This document shows positions 1 to 6,940 of a stretch of 64,000 bases of DNA, in pieces. Source of the stretch: Allobosea vaviloviae (lineage in GTDB: Bacteria > Pseudomonadota > Alphaproteobacteria > Rhizobiales > Beijerinckiaceae). The notes under the pieces are model-generated. The model did not search any database and was not told where the DNA came from. It saw only the letters and a program-made list of their open reading frames with translations. A program made the position numbers and the translations under genes. Location of the stretch: assembly GCF_001298265.1 (NCBI RefSeq), contig NZ_LGSZ01000037.1, positions 17,587 to 81,586 of the forward strand, read 5' to 3'. Position 1 is the first letter of the stretch. The number at the start of each line of letters is the position of its first letter.

Positions 1-110
1 GGCTTGGCCTCAGGTAAGGGATCGAGGGCCGACATCCCGGCCCCGATGGCCGCGTCGCCTTCGCGGCGGGCGCGGGCGAGCCACCATTCCCGGCTCCGTT
101 GTAGTTTCAT
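1..110 (-). CDS. Hypothetical protein, N-terminal 36 residues only (cut by window edge)
   Basis: An open frame starts with ATG at 110 and runs off the left edge. It begins MKLQRSREWWLARARREGD and is rich in Arg, Trp and Glu. It starts 3 nt after the stop of the GNAT gene, on the same strand, so it is probably the third gene of the toxin-antitoxin transcript. Too little is visible to assign a family. Confidence 0.55.
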   Translation of the reverse strand, partial: MKLQRSREWWLARARREGDAAIGAGMSALDPLPEAK

Positions 111-113
111 GTG

Positions 114-737
114 CTAATCCTCTTCGTCGAGGAACGCGCGAGCGTGGTCGGCGGTCATCTCGAAGTATCTGAGACCTTGGTAGTTGGAATCGGGGCCGAG
201 GTCGGTCATCCCCATTCCTCGATAGAAGTCATCCGCCTGGGGCAACGAGTGCAGGCCGAGGCGCCCCTTGAAGCCCTCGTCCAAACTGAGCTGCACCGCG
301 GCGGATAGCAGGGCTGTGCCGACACCGCGAAAACGGGTCGGCCGCTGGATCTCCCGTCGGTTCCACGGCGCGACCTCGAGATAATCGAGATAGACCAATG
401 GCCGACCGGCCTGCCTCGACTCCTGGCACGATTTAGTGAGATCGATCTGCGCAAGCCCTTGCGTCTCGCCCTGGGCGACGACGCAAAGACCGCGATAGGA
501 CAGCAAGCCCTGGACGCGAGCCGACTTCTGATCCCAGTTCCAATGCCAACTCTGCGGCCATTGGGAGATGGGTACGCCCCTGCCGGCCAGTTCCTGCAGC
601 ACGACCGCTAGGGCCGGCTGCCACTTGGTCCGCCAATCGTCCAACTGCTCCTGCTCGATGCCATCCCGCAGCTCCGCGTCGATGCTAGCGCCGGTCGCCA
701 CGTCGAGGAGGTAGATCCTCGAAACTTCGACCGTCAT
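114..737 (-). CDS. GNAT-fold acetyltransferase, putative toxin of a TA pair
   Basis: 207 aa from the ATG at 737. The C-terminal half has the GNAT acetyl-CoA loop (RFRGVGTALL, about residues 137-146) followed by the usual Y-rich end of the fold (DDFYRGMGM). The first 80 residues are not a known domain to me. Its start overlaps the stop of the upstream ribbon-helix-helix gene by 4 nt (ATGA), so the two are translationally coupled. GNAT enzymes paired with RHH antitoxins (the TacAT type is the best known) block translation by acetylating aminoacyl-tRNA. That role is inferred from gene order and fold only. An ordinary acetyltransferase with its own repressor is the alternative. Longer upstream in-frame starts overlap the antitoxin and are unlikely. 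Confidence 0.7.
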   Translation of the reverse strand: MTVEVSRIYLLDVATGASIDAELRDGIEQEQLDDWRTKWQPALAVVLQELAGRGVPISQWPQSWHWNWDQKSARVQGLLSYRGLCVVAQGETQGLAQIDLTKSCQESRQAGRPLVYLDYLEVAPWNRREIQRPTRFRGVGTALLSAAVQLSLDEGFKGRLGLHSLPQADDFYRGMGMTDLGPDSNYQGLRYFEMTADHARAFLDEED

Positions 738-946
738 AGGAGCATCAGCTCCGCCTTTTCCTTCGTCTCCTCGTTCTCGAAAAGGAGTTTCTCCCCTCTT
801 TCGACCCGAGCATCGATCGTTTGATAGAGACGCAGCGCCTGCCGCAGCACGGCGGTCTTCGTGATGTCCTTCCGGACCGACAATTCGTCCAACGCCTGCA
901 TCTCGGCATCGGTGAGGTTCAGCGTCATCGTCCGCTTCGCCGCCAT
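734..946 (-). CDS. Ribbon-helix-helix (CopG/Arc-like) antitoxin
   Basis: 70 aa. The N-terminus (RTMTLNLTDAEMQALDELS...TKTAVLRQALRLY) is a ribbon-helix-helix DNA-binding fold: one beta strand and two helices. The charged tail (about residues 51-70, ending KAELMLL) would wrap the toxin. The ATG at 946 follows a good Shine-Dalgarno (GGAGG, about 952-957). It is the first gene of the minus-strand transcript and overlaps the GNAT gene. Antitoxins of this type repress their own promoter, and a strong promoter with repeated AGCTA words lies just upstream. Confidence 0.78.
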   Translation of the reverse strand: MAAKRTMTLNLTDAEMQALDELSVRKDITKTAVLRQALRLYQTIDARVERGEKLLFENEETKEKAELMLL

Positions 947-971
947 CGAGATCCTCCGTTGCTAGGAGACG

Positions 972-1000
972 CATATAGCCCGCGCGCCCACAGCTGTCAA
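972..1000 (-). promoter_or_regulatory. Sigma-70-type promoter of the RHH/GNAT operon
   Basis: On the minus strand, TTGACA (1000-995) and TATATG (977-972) are separated by exactly 17 nt. Transcription would start near 965, about 20 nt before the antitoxin ATG at 946. Confidence 0.65.
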
Positions 1001-1008
1001 CAAGAAGC

Positions 1009-1053
1009 AGCTAAATCAGATACCTTGAATAGCTAAAATATAGCTACTATATG
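1009..1053 (+). promoter_or_regulatory. CBASS operon promoter with AGCTA repeats
   Basis: TTGAAT (1025-1030) and TATATG (1048-1053) have a 17-nt spacer. AGCTAAA occurs at 1009-1015 and again at 1031-1037, 22 nt apart (two helical turns). The second copy forms an inverted repeat with TAGCT at 1041-1045, placed between the two promoter boxes as an operator would be. If real, transcription starts near 1060, which rules out the ATG at 1051 and supports the ATG at 1108. Confidence 0.5.
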
Positions 1054-1107
1054 CAGACGACGGGGATGGCAGCGCTTTCCGGAGCGCGTAGCGCAACGAG
1101 GTGGAAA

Positions 1108-2073
1108 ATGGGACGACAGCATGTCGATCACGGCGAGATCGCGGCCTTCGCTCAGGACAGGGTCAACCTGCCGAAGTCGATCGCTGACGAATATCGAGCG
1201 CAGGCGCGGCGCCTGCGGGAAAAGTTAGAGGGATACCTCGAGGAGCATCCCGACTTCACGCTTAGGAAGATGATGCTGTCGGGCAGCCTCGCGAAGGGTA
1301 CCGCCCTCCGCTCGCTGAATGATATCGACGTCGCCTGCTATATCAGCGGCGCGAATGCCCCGAAGGATGTCGCGGCGCTTCTCGCCTACCTTGCTGAGCG
1401 TCTCCGCAAGGCCTTCCCCAACTTCAGCCCAGAACAGGTCCAGCCGCAGACGTACTCGGTCACCGTTTCGTTTCGCGGAAGCGGGCTCGACGTCGACGTC
1501 GTGCCGATCCTCTACGACGGCGACCCGTCATGGTACGGCAACCTCGTCAGCCAGGATGACGGATCGTTCCTGAAGACGAGCATCCCGCTACACCTGGAGT
1601 TCGCGTCGAAGCGCAAGCGGGCGCAGGAGAGGCACTTCGCCCAGGTCGTCCGCCTCGTGAAGTTCTGGGCGCGCCGTATGAAGCAGGAGCGTGAGGGCTT
1701 TCGCTTCAAGTCCTTCATGATCGAGATGATCCTGGCCAAGCTCTGCGACGACGGGGTCGACCTGTCGGACTATCCCGAGGCGCTCCAGAGCTTCTTCACC
1801 TATCTGGCCGACGGCGACCTGCGCCAGAGGATCGTCTTCGGCGACTACTACGCTCCGTCGACGGTCCCGGCATCCTCGGACAGGGCCCAGATCATCGACC
1901 CCGTCAATGCCGCGAACAACGTTGCGAGGCTGTACACCGACGCGAACGCGGACGCGATCGTGGAGGCCGCCCTCGATGCGGGGGACGCCATCGACGCGGC
2001 CCTTTCCGCCCCCACCAAGCAACTGACCGTCGGCTACTGGCAGAAGGTCTTCGGCTCCACTTTCAGCGCTTGA
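1108..2073 (+). CDS. cdnC: CBASS CD-NTase, CdnC-like cyclic oligonucleotide synthase
   Basis: 321 aa from the ATG at 1108, which has GAGG at 1098-1101. An in-frame ATG at 1051 also exists but would sit at the transcription start. The nucleotidyltransferase motif is intact: G59-S60 in SGSLAKGTALRSLNDIDV, metal ligands D72 and D74, and a third acidic residue at D130 (GLDVDVVP). From memory it resembles E. coli MS115-1 CdnC along its whole length, including the QHVDH start. CdnC enzymes stay inactive until a HORMA partner binds, then make cyclic tri-adenylate. It is the first gene of a tightly packed four-gene operon. The product nucleotide is inferred from the family. Confidence 0.9.
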   Translation: MGRQHVDHGEIAAFAQDRVNLPKSIADEYRAQARRLREKLEGYLEEHPDFTLRKMMLSGSLAKGTALRSLNDIDVACYISGANAPKDVAALLAYLAERLRKAFPNFSPEQVQPQTYSVTVSFRGSGLDVDVVPILYDGDPSWYGNLVSQDDGSFLKTSIPLHLEFASKRKRAQERHFAQVVRLVKFWARRMKQEREGFRFKSFMIEMILAKLCDDGVDLSDYPEALQSFFTYLADGDLRQRIVFGDYYAPSTVPASSDRAQIIDPVNAANNVARLYTDANADAIVEAALDAGDAIDAALSAPTKQLTVGYWQKVFGSTFSA

Positions 2074-2081
2074 GGCCGGCC

Positions 2082-2600
2082 ATGTCGTTCACCACCAGCT
2101 TCACCGAGAGCTCCACCTTCACGATCACCCACGCCCGGCACATGGCCGCGAAGGTGGCGACCGACCTCAAGCGCATGCAGCGCTTCTACGGATACCCCTC
2201 GGACTCCAACATCGCGAGTTATGAGACGGAGGCGACCGACTTGATCAAGGCCGGGTATCTCAAGACCGTGACCTACGGCTTCCAGCGGGACGGGAAATGG
2301 ATCGAGCCCAGCTTGGTCTACACCGCGCGCGAGCTGGCGTCCTCGTCGTCGAACGACGACGATCCAGGGCGCGTCCGCCCCGGAGCCGACGTCAGCGGCG
2401 CCAAGTTCAACAGCTACCTCACCTATACGGCGGCCTGGTACGCTCTGAGCGACGCCCAGCGCGACGCGTTCAAGAAGTCGCTGCCTTTCTATCGAAAGTC
2501 CGCGGACGAACCGGGGATCGACGGCTATCTCGACGGCGACAAGACGTACTCCTCCGGAGGACGGGCCCTTGATCGCAGCAGCGTGCGGAGCTTCCGATGA
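2082..2600 (+). CDS. cap7: Bacterial HORMA-domain protein of type III CBASS
   Basis: 172 aa from the ATG at 2082, 8 nt after the synthase stop. It carries the bacterial HORMA signature near the start (FTITHARHMA, about residues 13-22), then a helical core and a C-terminal segment (DKTYSSGG...) that could act as safety belt or tail. HORMA proteins sense a peptide from the invader, close around it, then bind and switch on the CD-NTase. The stop overlaps the next start (ATGA), so it is coupled to the ATPase that opens HORMA again. From memory it looks closer to the HORMA of two-HORMA operons (HORMA2) than to the E. coli single HORMA, yet no second HORMA gene is present here. Confidence 0.85.
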   Translation: MSFTTSFTESSTFTITHARHMAAKVATDLKRMQRFYGYPSDSNIASYETEATDLIKAGYLKTVTYGFQRDGKWIEPSLVYTARELASSSSNDDDPGRVRPGADVSGAKFNSYLTYTAAWYALSDAQRDAFKKSLPFYRKSADEPGIDGYLDGDKTYSSGGRALDRSSVRSFR

Positions 2601-3553
2601 GCGACAAACCCAACCTCGACGAACTTTTCGAACGCCGCGTTACCTATCCTGACGTGGAGCCTCAACTTCGGTTGTCGCGGCTTGTCGGACTGGAGAATCA
2701 GAAGACGCGGCTGGCCAAGGTCGTAGGCCTGTTGGTAAACCCGGCCGGCCTCGCGGCCTGGGCGAAGAAGCACCATCCCGGCGCCCAGATGTTGCTCGAC
2801 ATCGTGCTAAGACGCCCTCCCCTCGTGATCCTCGCGGGGGACGTCGGCTCCGGCAAGACCGAGCTCGCCGAGACCATCGGCGACGCGGTCGCCCGATCGG
2901 AAGGCATCGATATCACCCTCTTGCCCCTGAGCCTCTCCACGCGCGGCCAGGGGCGGGTAGGCGAGATGACGCAGCTCCTCACCGCGGCGTTCGAACACAC
3001 CGTCGCCGAGGCCACGCGCTTGAAATCCGCTTCCGGCAGGGCGCGTGGAGCCGTGATCCTGCTTGTGGACGAGGCCGACGCCCTCGCGCAATCACGCGAG
3101 GCGGCCCAGATGCACCACGAGGACCGGGCCGGCGTGAACGCGTTCATCCGCGGGATAGACCGCATCGCGAACGCCAAGCTGCCTGCGGCCGTGCTGATGT
3201 GCACCAATCGCCTGAGCGCGCTCGACCCGGCCGTTCGTCGGCGGGCCGCCGACGTGCTGAGTTTCGCCAGGCCCGACACTGAGCAACGCCGCTTCGTGCT
3301 ATCGAGCCGCCTAGAGACGGTGGGTTTCACCGGATGCCATGTCGATGCGCTCGTTGAGTTGACCGGCCCGGCGCCCGGAAGGCGAGAATACGGCTTCACG
3401 TTCTCCGACCTAACGCAGCGGCTTCTTCCCGCAATTGTACTGGATGCCTATCCAGGACGAGCCATGGACGGCGCGCGCGCCGTCGAGATCGCCCGCGCCA
3501 TGGCGCCCACGCCACCCTTCAAAGATGGCGAATTCGTTGGGGCGCGCCCATGA
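2597..3553 (+). CDS. cap6: TRIP13/Pch2-like AAA+ ATPase of type III CBASS
   Basis: 318 aa. Walker A is GDVGSGKT (81-88), Walker B is VILLVDEAD (153-161), the sensor 1 region is LMCTNR (about 200), and an arginine cluster (VRRRAAD) follows as candidate finger. The family unfolds the HORMA N-terminus, which releases the closed complex and turns off nucleotide synthesis when no phage is present. It overlaps the HORMA gene and the effector gene by 4 nt each. The combination CD-NTase, HORMA and TRIP13 defines type III CBASS. Confidence 0.9.
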   Translation: MSDKPNLDELFERRVTYPDVEPQLRLSRLVGLENQKTRLAKVVGLLVNPAGLAAWAKKHHPGAQMLLDIVLRRPPLVILAGDVGSGKTELAETIGDAVARSEGIDITLLPLSLSTRGQGRVGEMTQLLTAAFEHTVAEATRLKSASGRARGAVILLVDEADALAQSREAAQMHHEDRAGVNAFIRGIDRIANAKLPAAVLMCTNRLSALDPAVRRRAADVLSFARPDTEQRRFVLSSRLETVGFTGCHVDALVELTGPAPGRREYGFTFSDLTQRLLPAIVLDAYPGRAMDGARAVEIARAMAPTPPFKDGEFVGARP

Positions 3554-5094
3554 CGCAGGCAGTGACGGTCAGGCGCGACGGGGATACATTCCAGGCGCGG
3601 GTGTTCTGGTGGTACGCGGCTCGGCTACTCGATCCCGAAAGCCCGATCGTGAGGGTCGGGTTCGAGAGCGGGCCCAAGGGCTTCGATGACATCTGGGTCG
3701 AGTACGATCCAGCCCGCACCGTGCTGGACCAGCATAACGAGCCGCTGCGCCGGGTGCACATCCAATGTAAATGGCACGTGTCGCCGGACAGCTACGGCTA
3801 TGCGCAGATGATCGATCCGGAATTCATCAACGCCAACGCTCGTTCGCTTCTGCAGCGGGCGCACGCCGCGCAGACCACATATGCGCCGTTAGGGAGCGGA
3901 GTGCGTTTTAAGCTCGTGACCAATTGGCGGCTCGATCGCGCCGATCCGCTCCGGAAGATGATCGGGAGCCGCTCCAACGCGATACGGCTTGAGAAGCTCT
4001 ATGGAACGCTCACGGACAACAGCGCGGCCGGGACGGTCCGCAAATCCTGGCGCGAGCACCTCGGTATCGACGAGGACCGGCTGCGGCTGCTGGCCCAGAC
4101 GCTGGCATTCGGCGAGGCGACCGACAGCCTCGATACTTGGAGGGAGCATCTGGATATCCTTTTCGGTTACGTCGGCTTGCGACGGGTTCCGATGCACCAG
4201 AGCGCCTTTCCCTACGACGACCTGATCTTCCAGTGGATGTCGCAGGGGCGGCTGGAGTTCGATCGGGCGGGTCTCCGCAACATCTGCGCTCACGAGGACC
4301 TAATCGGGCCAGCGCCACGACAACCGAGCGTTTACGGCGTCAAATCGTTCGAGCACGCGTTTGACAAGCTGGAAGATCGCTGCTTGTCGGTCCTCGACCT
4401 CGTCCCGCAGTTCGACGAGCGCTACATTCGTAGCGACGATGACTGGCAGGACCGGCTCTATCCGGCTCTGAGGACGTTCCTCACCAATGCGGCCAATGAA
4501 CAACTGAGCCTCAGGCTCGCGTTGGATGCGCACGTGACGCTGGCATTCGCCGCGGGCTCGATCCTCGATATCAAGTCGGGCCGCCTCGTGGAGCTCGAGC
4601 AACGGTCTCCAGGCCAGGAAATCTGGGCCGTCGACGACCGCCCATCCCATCCGGATTGGCCGACATTCTTGTCGGAGATCGTCGAACTCAATCCCGAGAA
4701 GCCGGACATCGCCATGGGGATCGGCCTCACGCACGATATTCTGGAGGACGTACGAAAGTACTGCGCCGTTGCAATTCCCACCGTCGGCCGCTTACTCATG
4801 CTGAAACCGAACCAGCCGGGCGCGCGGTCGGTGGCGTGCGGGCGGCATGCTTTCGAACTGGCGGATGCCGCGACCGCCGCCATTCGAGCGGCCAAAGGAA
4901 GCAAGGCTTCCCTCGTGCACCTGTTCGTCGCGGCTCCGAATGCCTTCACCTTTTTCCTTGGCCAGCGCCATCGCATTCTCGGTCCCGTGCGGCTGTACGA
5001 GTTCGATATGGATGGTGGGCGGAGTGGCTCCTATATGCCGGCGCTTACGCTCCCGATGCGTGTCGCACGGGACGAGATGCCATCAAATCCGTAG
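3550..5094 (+). CDS. cap4: CBASS effector: PD-(D/E)XK nuclease fused to a SAVED domain (Cap4-like)
   Basis: 514 aa, ATGA overlap with the ATPase gene. The N-terminal part has a nuclease core of the Mrr/DUF4297 kind: E39, D46-D47 in GFDDIWVEY, and Q72-x-K74 in VHIQCKWH. The C-terminal 200 residues match the SAVED sensor domain in its layout: a conserved His in an IGLTHDI loop near 400, then a run of beta strands around LVHLFVAAPNAFTFFLGQRH. Cap4 proteins bind cyclic trinucleotides through SAVED, oligomerise and cut double-stranded DNA without specificity, killing the infected cell. Length is close to known Cap4 (about 500). Which nucleotide isomer it reads cannot be told from sequence. Confidence 0.85.
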   Translation: MTQAVTVRRDGDTFQARVFWWYAARLLDPESPIVRVGFESGPKGFDDIWVEYDPARTVLDQHNEPLRRVHIQCKWHVSPDSYGYAQMIDPEFINANARSLLQRAHAAQTTYAPLGSGVRFKLVTNWRLDRADPLRKMIGSRSNAIRLEKLYGTLTDNSAAGTVRKSWREHLGIDEDRLRLLAQTLAFGEATDSLDTWREHLDILFGYVGLRRVPMHQSAFPYDDLIFQWMSQGRLEFDRAGLRNICAHEDLIGPAPRQPSVYGVKSFEHAFDKLEDRCLSVLDLVPQFDERYIRSDDDWQDRLYPALRTFLTNAANEQLSLRLALDAHVTLAFAAGSILDIKSGRLVELEQRSPGQEIWAVDDRPSHPDWPTFLSEIVELNPEKPDIAMGIGLTHDILEDVRKYCAVAIPTVGRLLMLKPNQPGARSVACGRHAFELADAATAAIRAAKGSKASLVHLFVAAPNAFTFFLGQRHRILGPVRLYEFDMDGGRSGSYMPALTLPMRVARDEMPSNP

Positions 5095-5434
5095 CCTGCC
5101 GGACCACGAAACGAAGCAACCCGAGGTCAACTGGATACGATGCGATCCTCGTCGATGTCGGCGAAGGTTACTGGCGTCCGTCGTCAGGACCTACATCGCG
5201 GCGATCCCGGCACGGGCGGCGGTCCCTCGATGTTGATATCCGAAGGCGAAGGCATCCTGTCGGCGAGCCCGGTCGCTGTGGATCGTTCCGTCCGCCGCCA
5301 CGCTGGACGATCCAAGCTCTCGTCCACGCGGCTCGGCGCTTTCGGACACGAGCGCTTCAAGAGTCTGCCCCTGACCGTCCTGCGGAAGATCCTGCCCTGG
5401 TGGTAGTATCGATTCATGCCCTGTCGTTTCTGCG
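5095..5434 (+). other. Gap between CBASS effector and DUF2971 gene
   Basis: 340 nt without a credible gene. The open frames here lack a Shine-Dalgarno, a family match or a consistent codon pattern. The two flanking genes converge on this stretch. I see no strong terminator hairpin. Confidence 0.5.
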
Positions 5435-6163
5435 TCAGACATAGCGCGGGTTCCCGAGGAGCGTGGAAAGCTCCAGCCGATCACCGAGGCCGACCCGCCG
5501 GACCTGCTCGGTCACGGCTGCTCTTTCCTCAGCAGTGGTGGTTGAACCCAAGACAATGCGATCAACGAGAACCCTCAGGTCGACATCGACGAAAATACCA
5601 TCGGGTGGCACGTTAACGCCTAACTCCTCGGCCGTTCGCACTGAGATCGCGAGACGAAACTCGCGTTCCCATTCGAATGCCCGATGCTTGAAGAAAAAGC
5701 GATCCAGCATACCAGCCCGCCTCATTCGCGCCTGCGTGAGATCGACATATTCGACGGGCCCTGCCCATAAATCCTCGATCCCATATTCAGGCCTGAGGCG
5801 GAAAGGCTTTAAGGCAGCCCTTATGCGCTCGGGCGTGGTGCAGATTGCAATGCCCTTGTGCTCGCCGGCATAGAGCTTCCACATCGCGTCGCTCTCGTAC
5901 GCCGCCCGGTGCCAACAACTGATCTTCGTCAGCCGTTTCAGCTCGAAAAACGCCCGCTCGGCCGGCTCCATCTCTGCGTATCGCGGATCTGGCGGCGGCA
6001 CGTTCACCTGCACAGCGACTGCGCCCTCGAACGGATCAGTGAACTGATTAGCCGACGCAAAATAGATGTGGCTGTCGTTGAGCGTTGAAATAAAGCGCTC
6101 GATTCGGAAATATTTCCAGAGCTGCTCTCCGCCGACCACTGCTCCCTCCTTGATCTCGCGCAC
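5435..6163 (-). CDS. DUF2971 family protein
   Basis: 242 aa. The family pattern is clear: an aromatic N-terminus (LWKYFRIERFISTL), a strand with FTDPFEG (about 41-47), the central SCWH...MWKLYAGEHKGIAI block (about 82-107), and the C-terminal FKHRAFEWEREFRL block (about 164-177). DUF2971 proteins have no settled biochemical role that I know of; they are common in phage-defence islands and prophages. It is convergent with the CBASS operon and not part of it. The start at 6163 is assumed. It could be an independent defence or cargo gene. Confidence 0.75.
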   Translation of the reverse strand: MREIKEGAVVGGEQLWKYFRIERFISTLNDSHIYFASANQFTDPFEGAVAVQVNVPPPDPRYAEMEPAERAFFELKRLTKISCWHRAAYESDAMWKLYAGEHKGIAICTTPERIRAALKPFRLRPEYGIEDLWAGPVEYVDLTQARMRRAGMLDRFFFKHRAFEWEREFRLAISVRTAEELGVNVPPDGIFVDVDLRVLVDRIVLGSTTTAEERAAVTEQVRRVGLGDRLELSTLLGNPRYV

Positions 6164-6485
6164 AGCACCTCCGCAGTCCTGCTCTTCGTGAATTCATTCT
6201 ACAATCGCCGAGACGATCCTACCCGTCGAGGAAATCCGAACCGCTAATGGCCACCTTTGGCTGCTTAACAACGAGACGGCAGGCCGCCGTGAAGCAGACT
6301 TCCCAAATGTCGGCTATGGGCCAACTTTCCCGTTGGTCGAGCGGCTGCCGATAAACATAGGGGTCAAGAGAAGTGGAGAAGGAAGCGGTCGGAACCCATC
6401 GAAGGGAACCCCCGGAACCTGCGCGCGAGATCCTGGAGAAGGAGAGTGAGCGGCCGGGCCTGATGCTCCGACCTTTGGATATCCG
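6164..6485 (-). other. Gap upstream of DUF2971, with a possible gene relic
   Basis: 322 nt between divergent genes. On the minus strand, about 6219-6370 translates to a plausible protein end (SLDPYVYRQPLDQRE ... GSDFLDG, then stop) with no start of its own. This may be the scar of a deleted gene. No promoter stands out. Confidence 0.35.
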
Positions 6486-6929
6486 ATGTCCTTGAAGACC
6501 CCTGCGGGCGGCGAACCGCGCCCGAACGATGCCGAACTTGAGATGTATGCGCGCGCCTACCGGCAGCGTGCCGAGGCCGACACGTTCTACCTGCGCTGGC
6601 AGTTGCACACCGCGCACGCGATGCTGCTGGAGCACGATCCAACGCGGATCTATCCTGAGCATGGCGGCCTCAACGGCCGCCAGATCGGCGAGGGCGCGCG
6701 CATCGCGGCGCGCCGCTTCGCGCTGTTGCTGGCCGAGCCGCCGGCGTTCTCCGAGCCCCTGCTGCGCCTCAAGATCGCGGCCTACGAGGCCATGATCATC
6801 GACGCTGACGAGTTGCGCCGCTCGCGCGCGGTGGCGATGATCGAAGCCGCCATCCGACGCGACGCGCAAGACCTCGGTATCGTCCTTGACGAGGGCCCTG
6901 TCATGCCTGACGCTGGCGGCTGGCACTGA
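6486..6929 (+). CDS. Hypothetical small helical protein, first gene of unknown cassette
   Basis: 147 aa, almost entirely predicted alpha helix, with many Arg and Glu, no membrane segment and no Cys. It contains LRWQLHTAHAMLLEHDPTRI near 38-57. I do not recognise the family. The Shine-Dalgarno is weak, so the start may be further upstream. It ends 11 nt before the exonuclease I gene, so the two are probably cotranscribed. Confidence 0.65.
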   Translation: MSLKTPAGGEPRPNDAELEMYARAYRQRAEADTFYLRWQLHTAHAMLLEHDPTRIYPEHGGLNGRQIGEGARIAARRFALLLAEPPAFSEPLLRLKIAAYEAMIIDADELRRSRAVAMIEAAIRRDAQDLGIVLDEGPVMPDAGGWH

Positions 6930-6940
6930 GGTCGCCGGTC

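Noticed and set aside
5140..5406. 88-codon plus-strand frame after the CBASS operon
   Set aside because: No Shine-Dalgarno, no family character, and overlapping frames of similar length on both strands; typical of random open frames in GC-rich DNA.
6219..6370. Minus-strand end of a protein (…YVYRQPLDQRE…) as a gene
   Set aside because: The segment looks codon-like but has no start or upstream body; recorded only as a possible relic.
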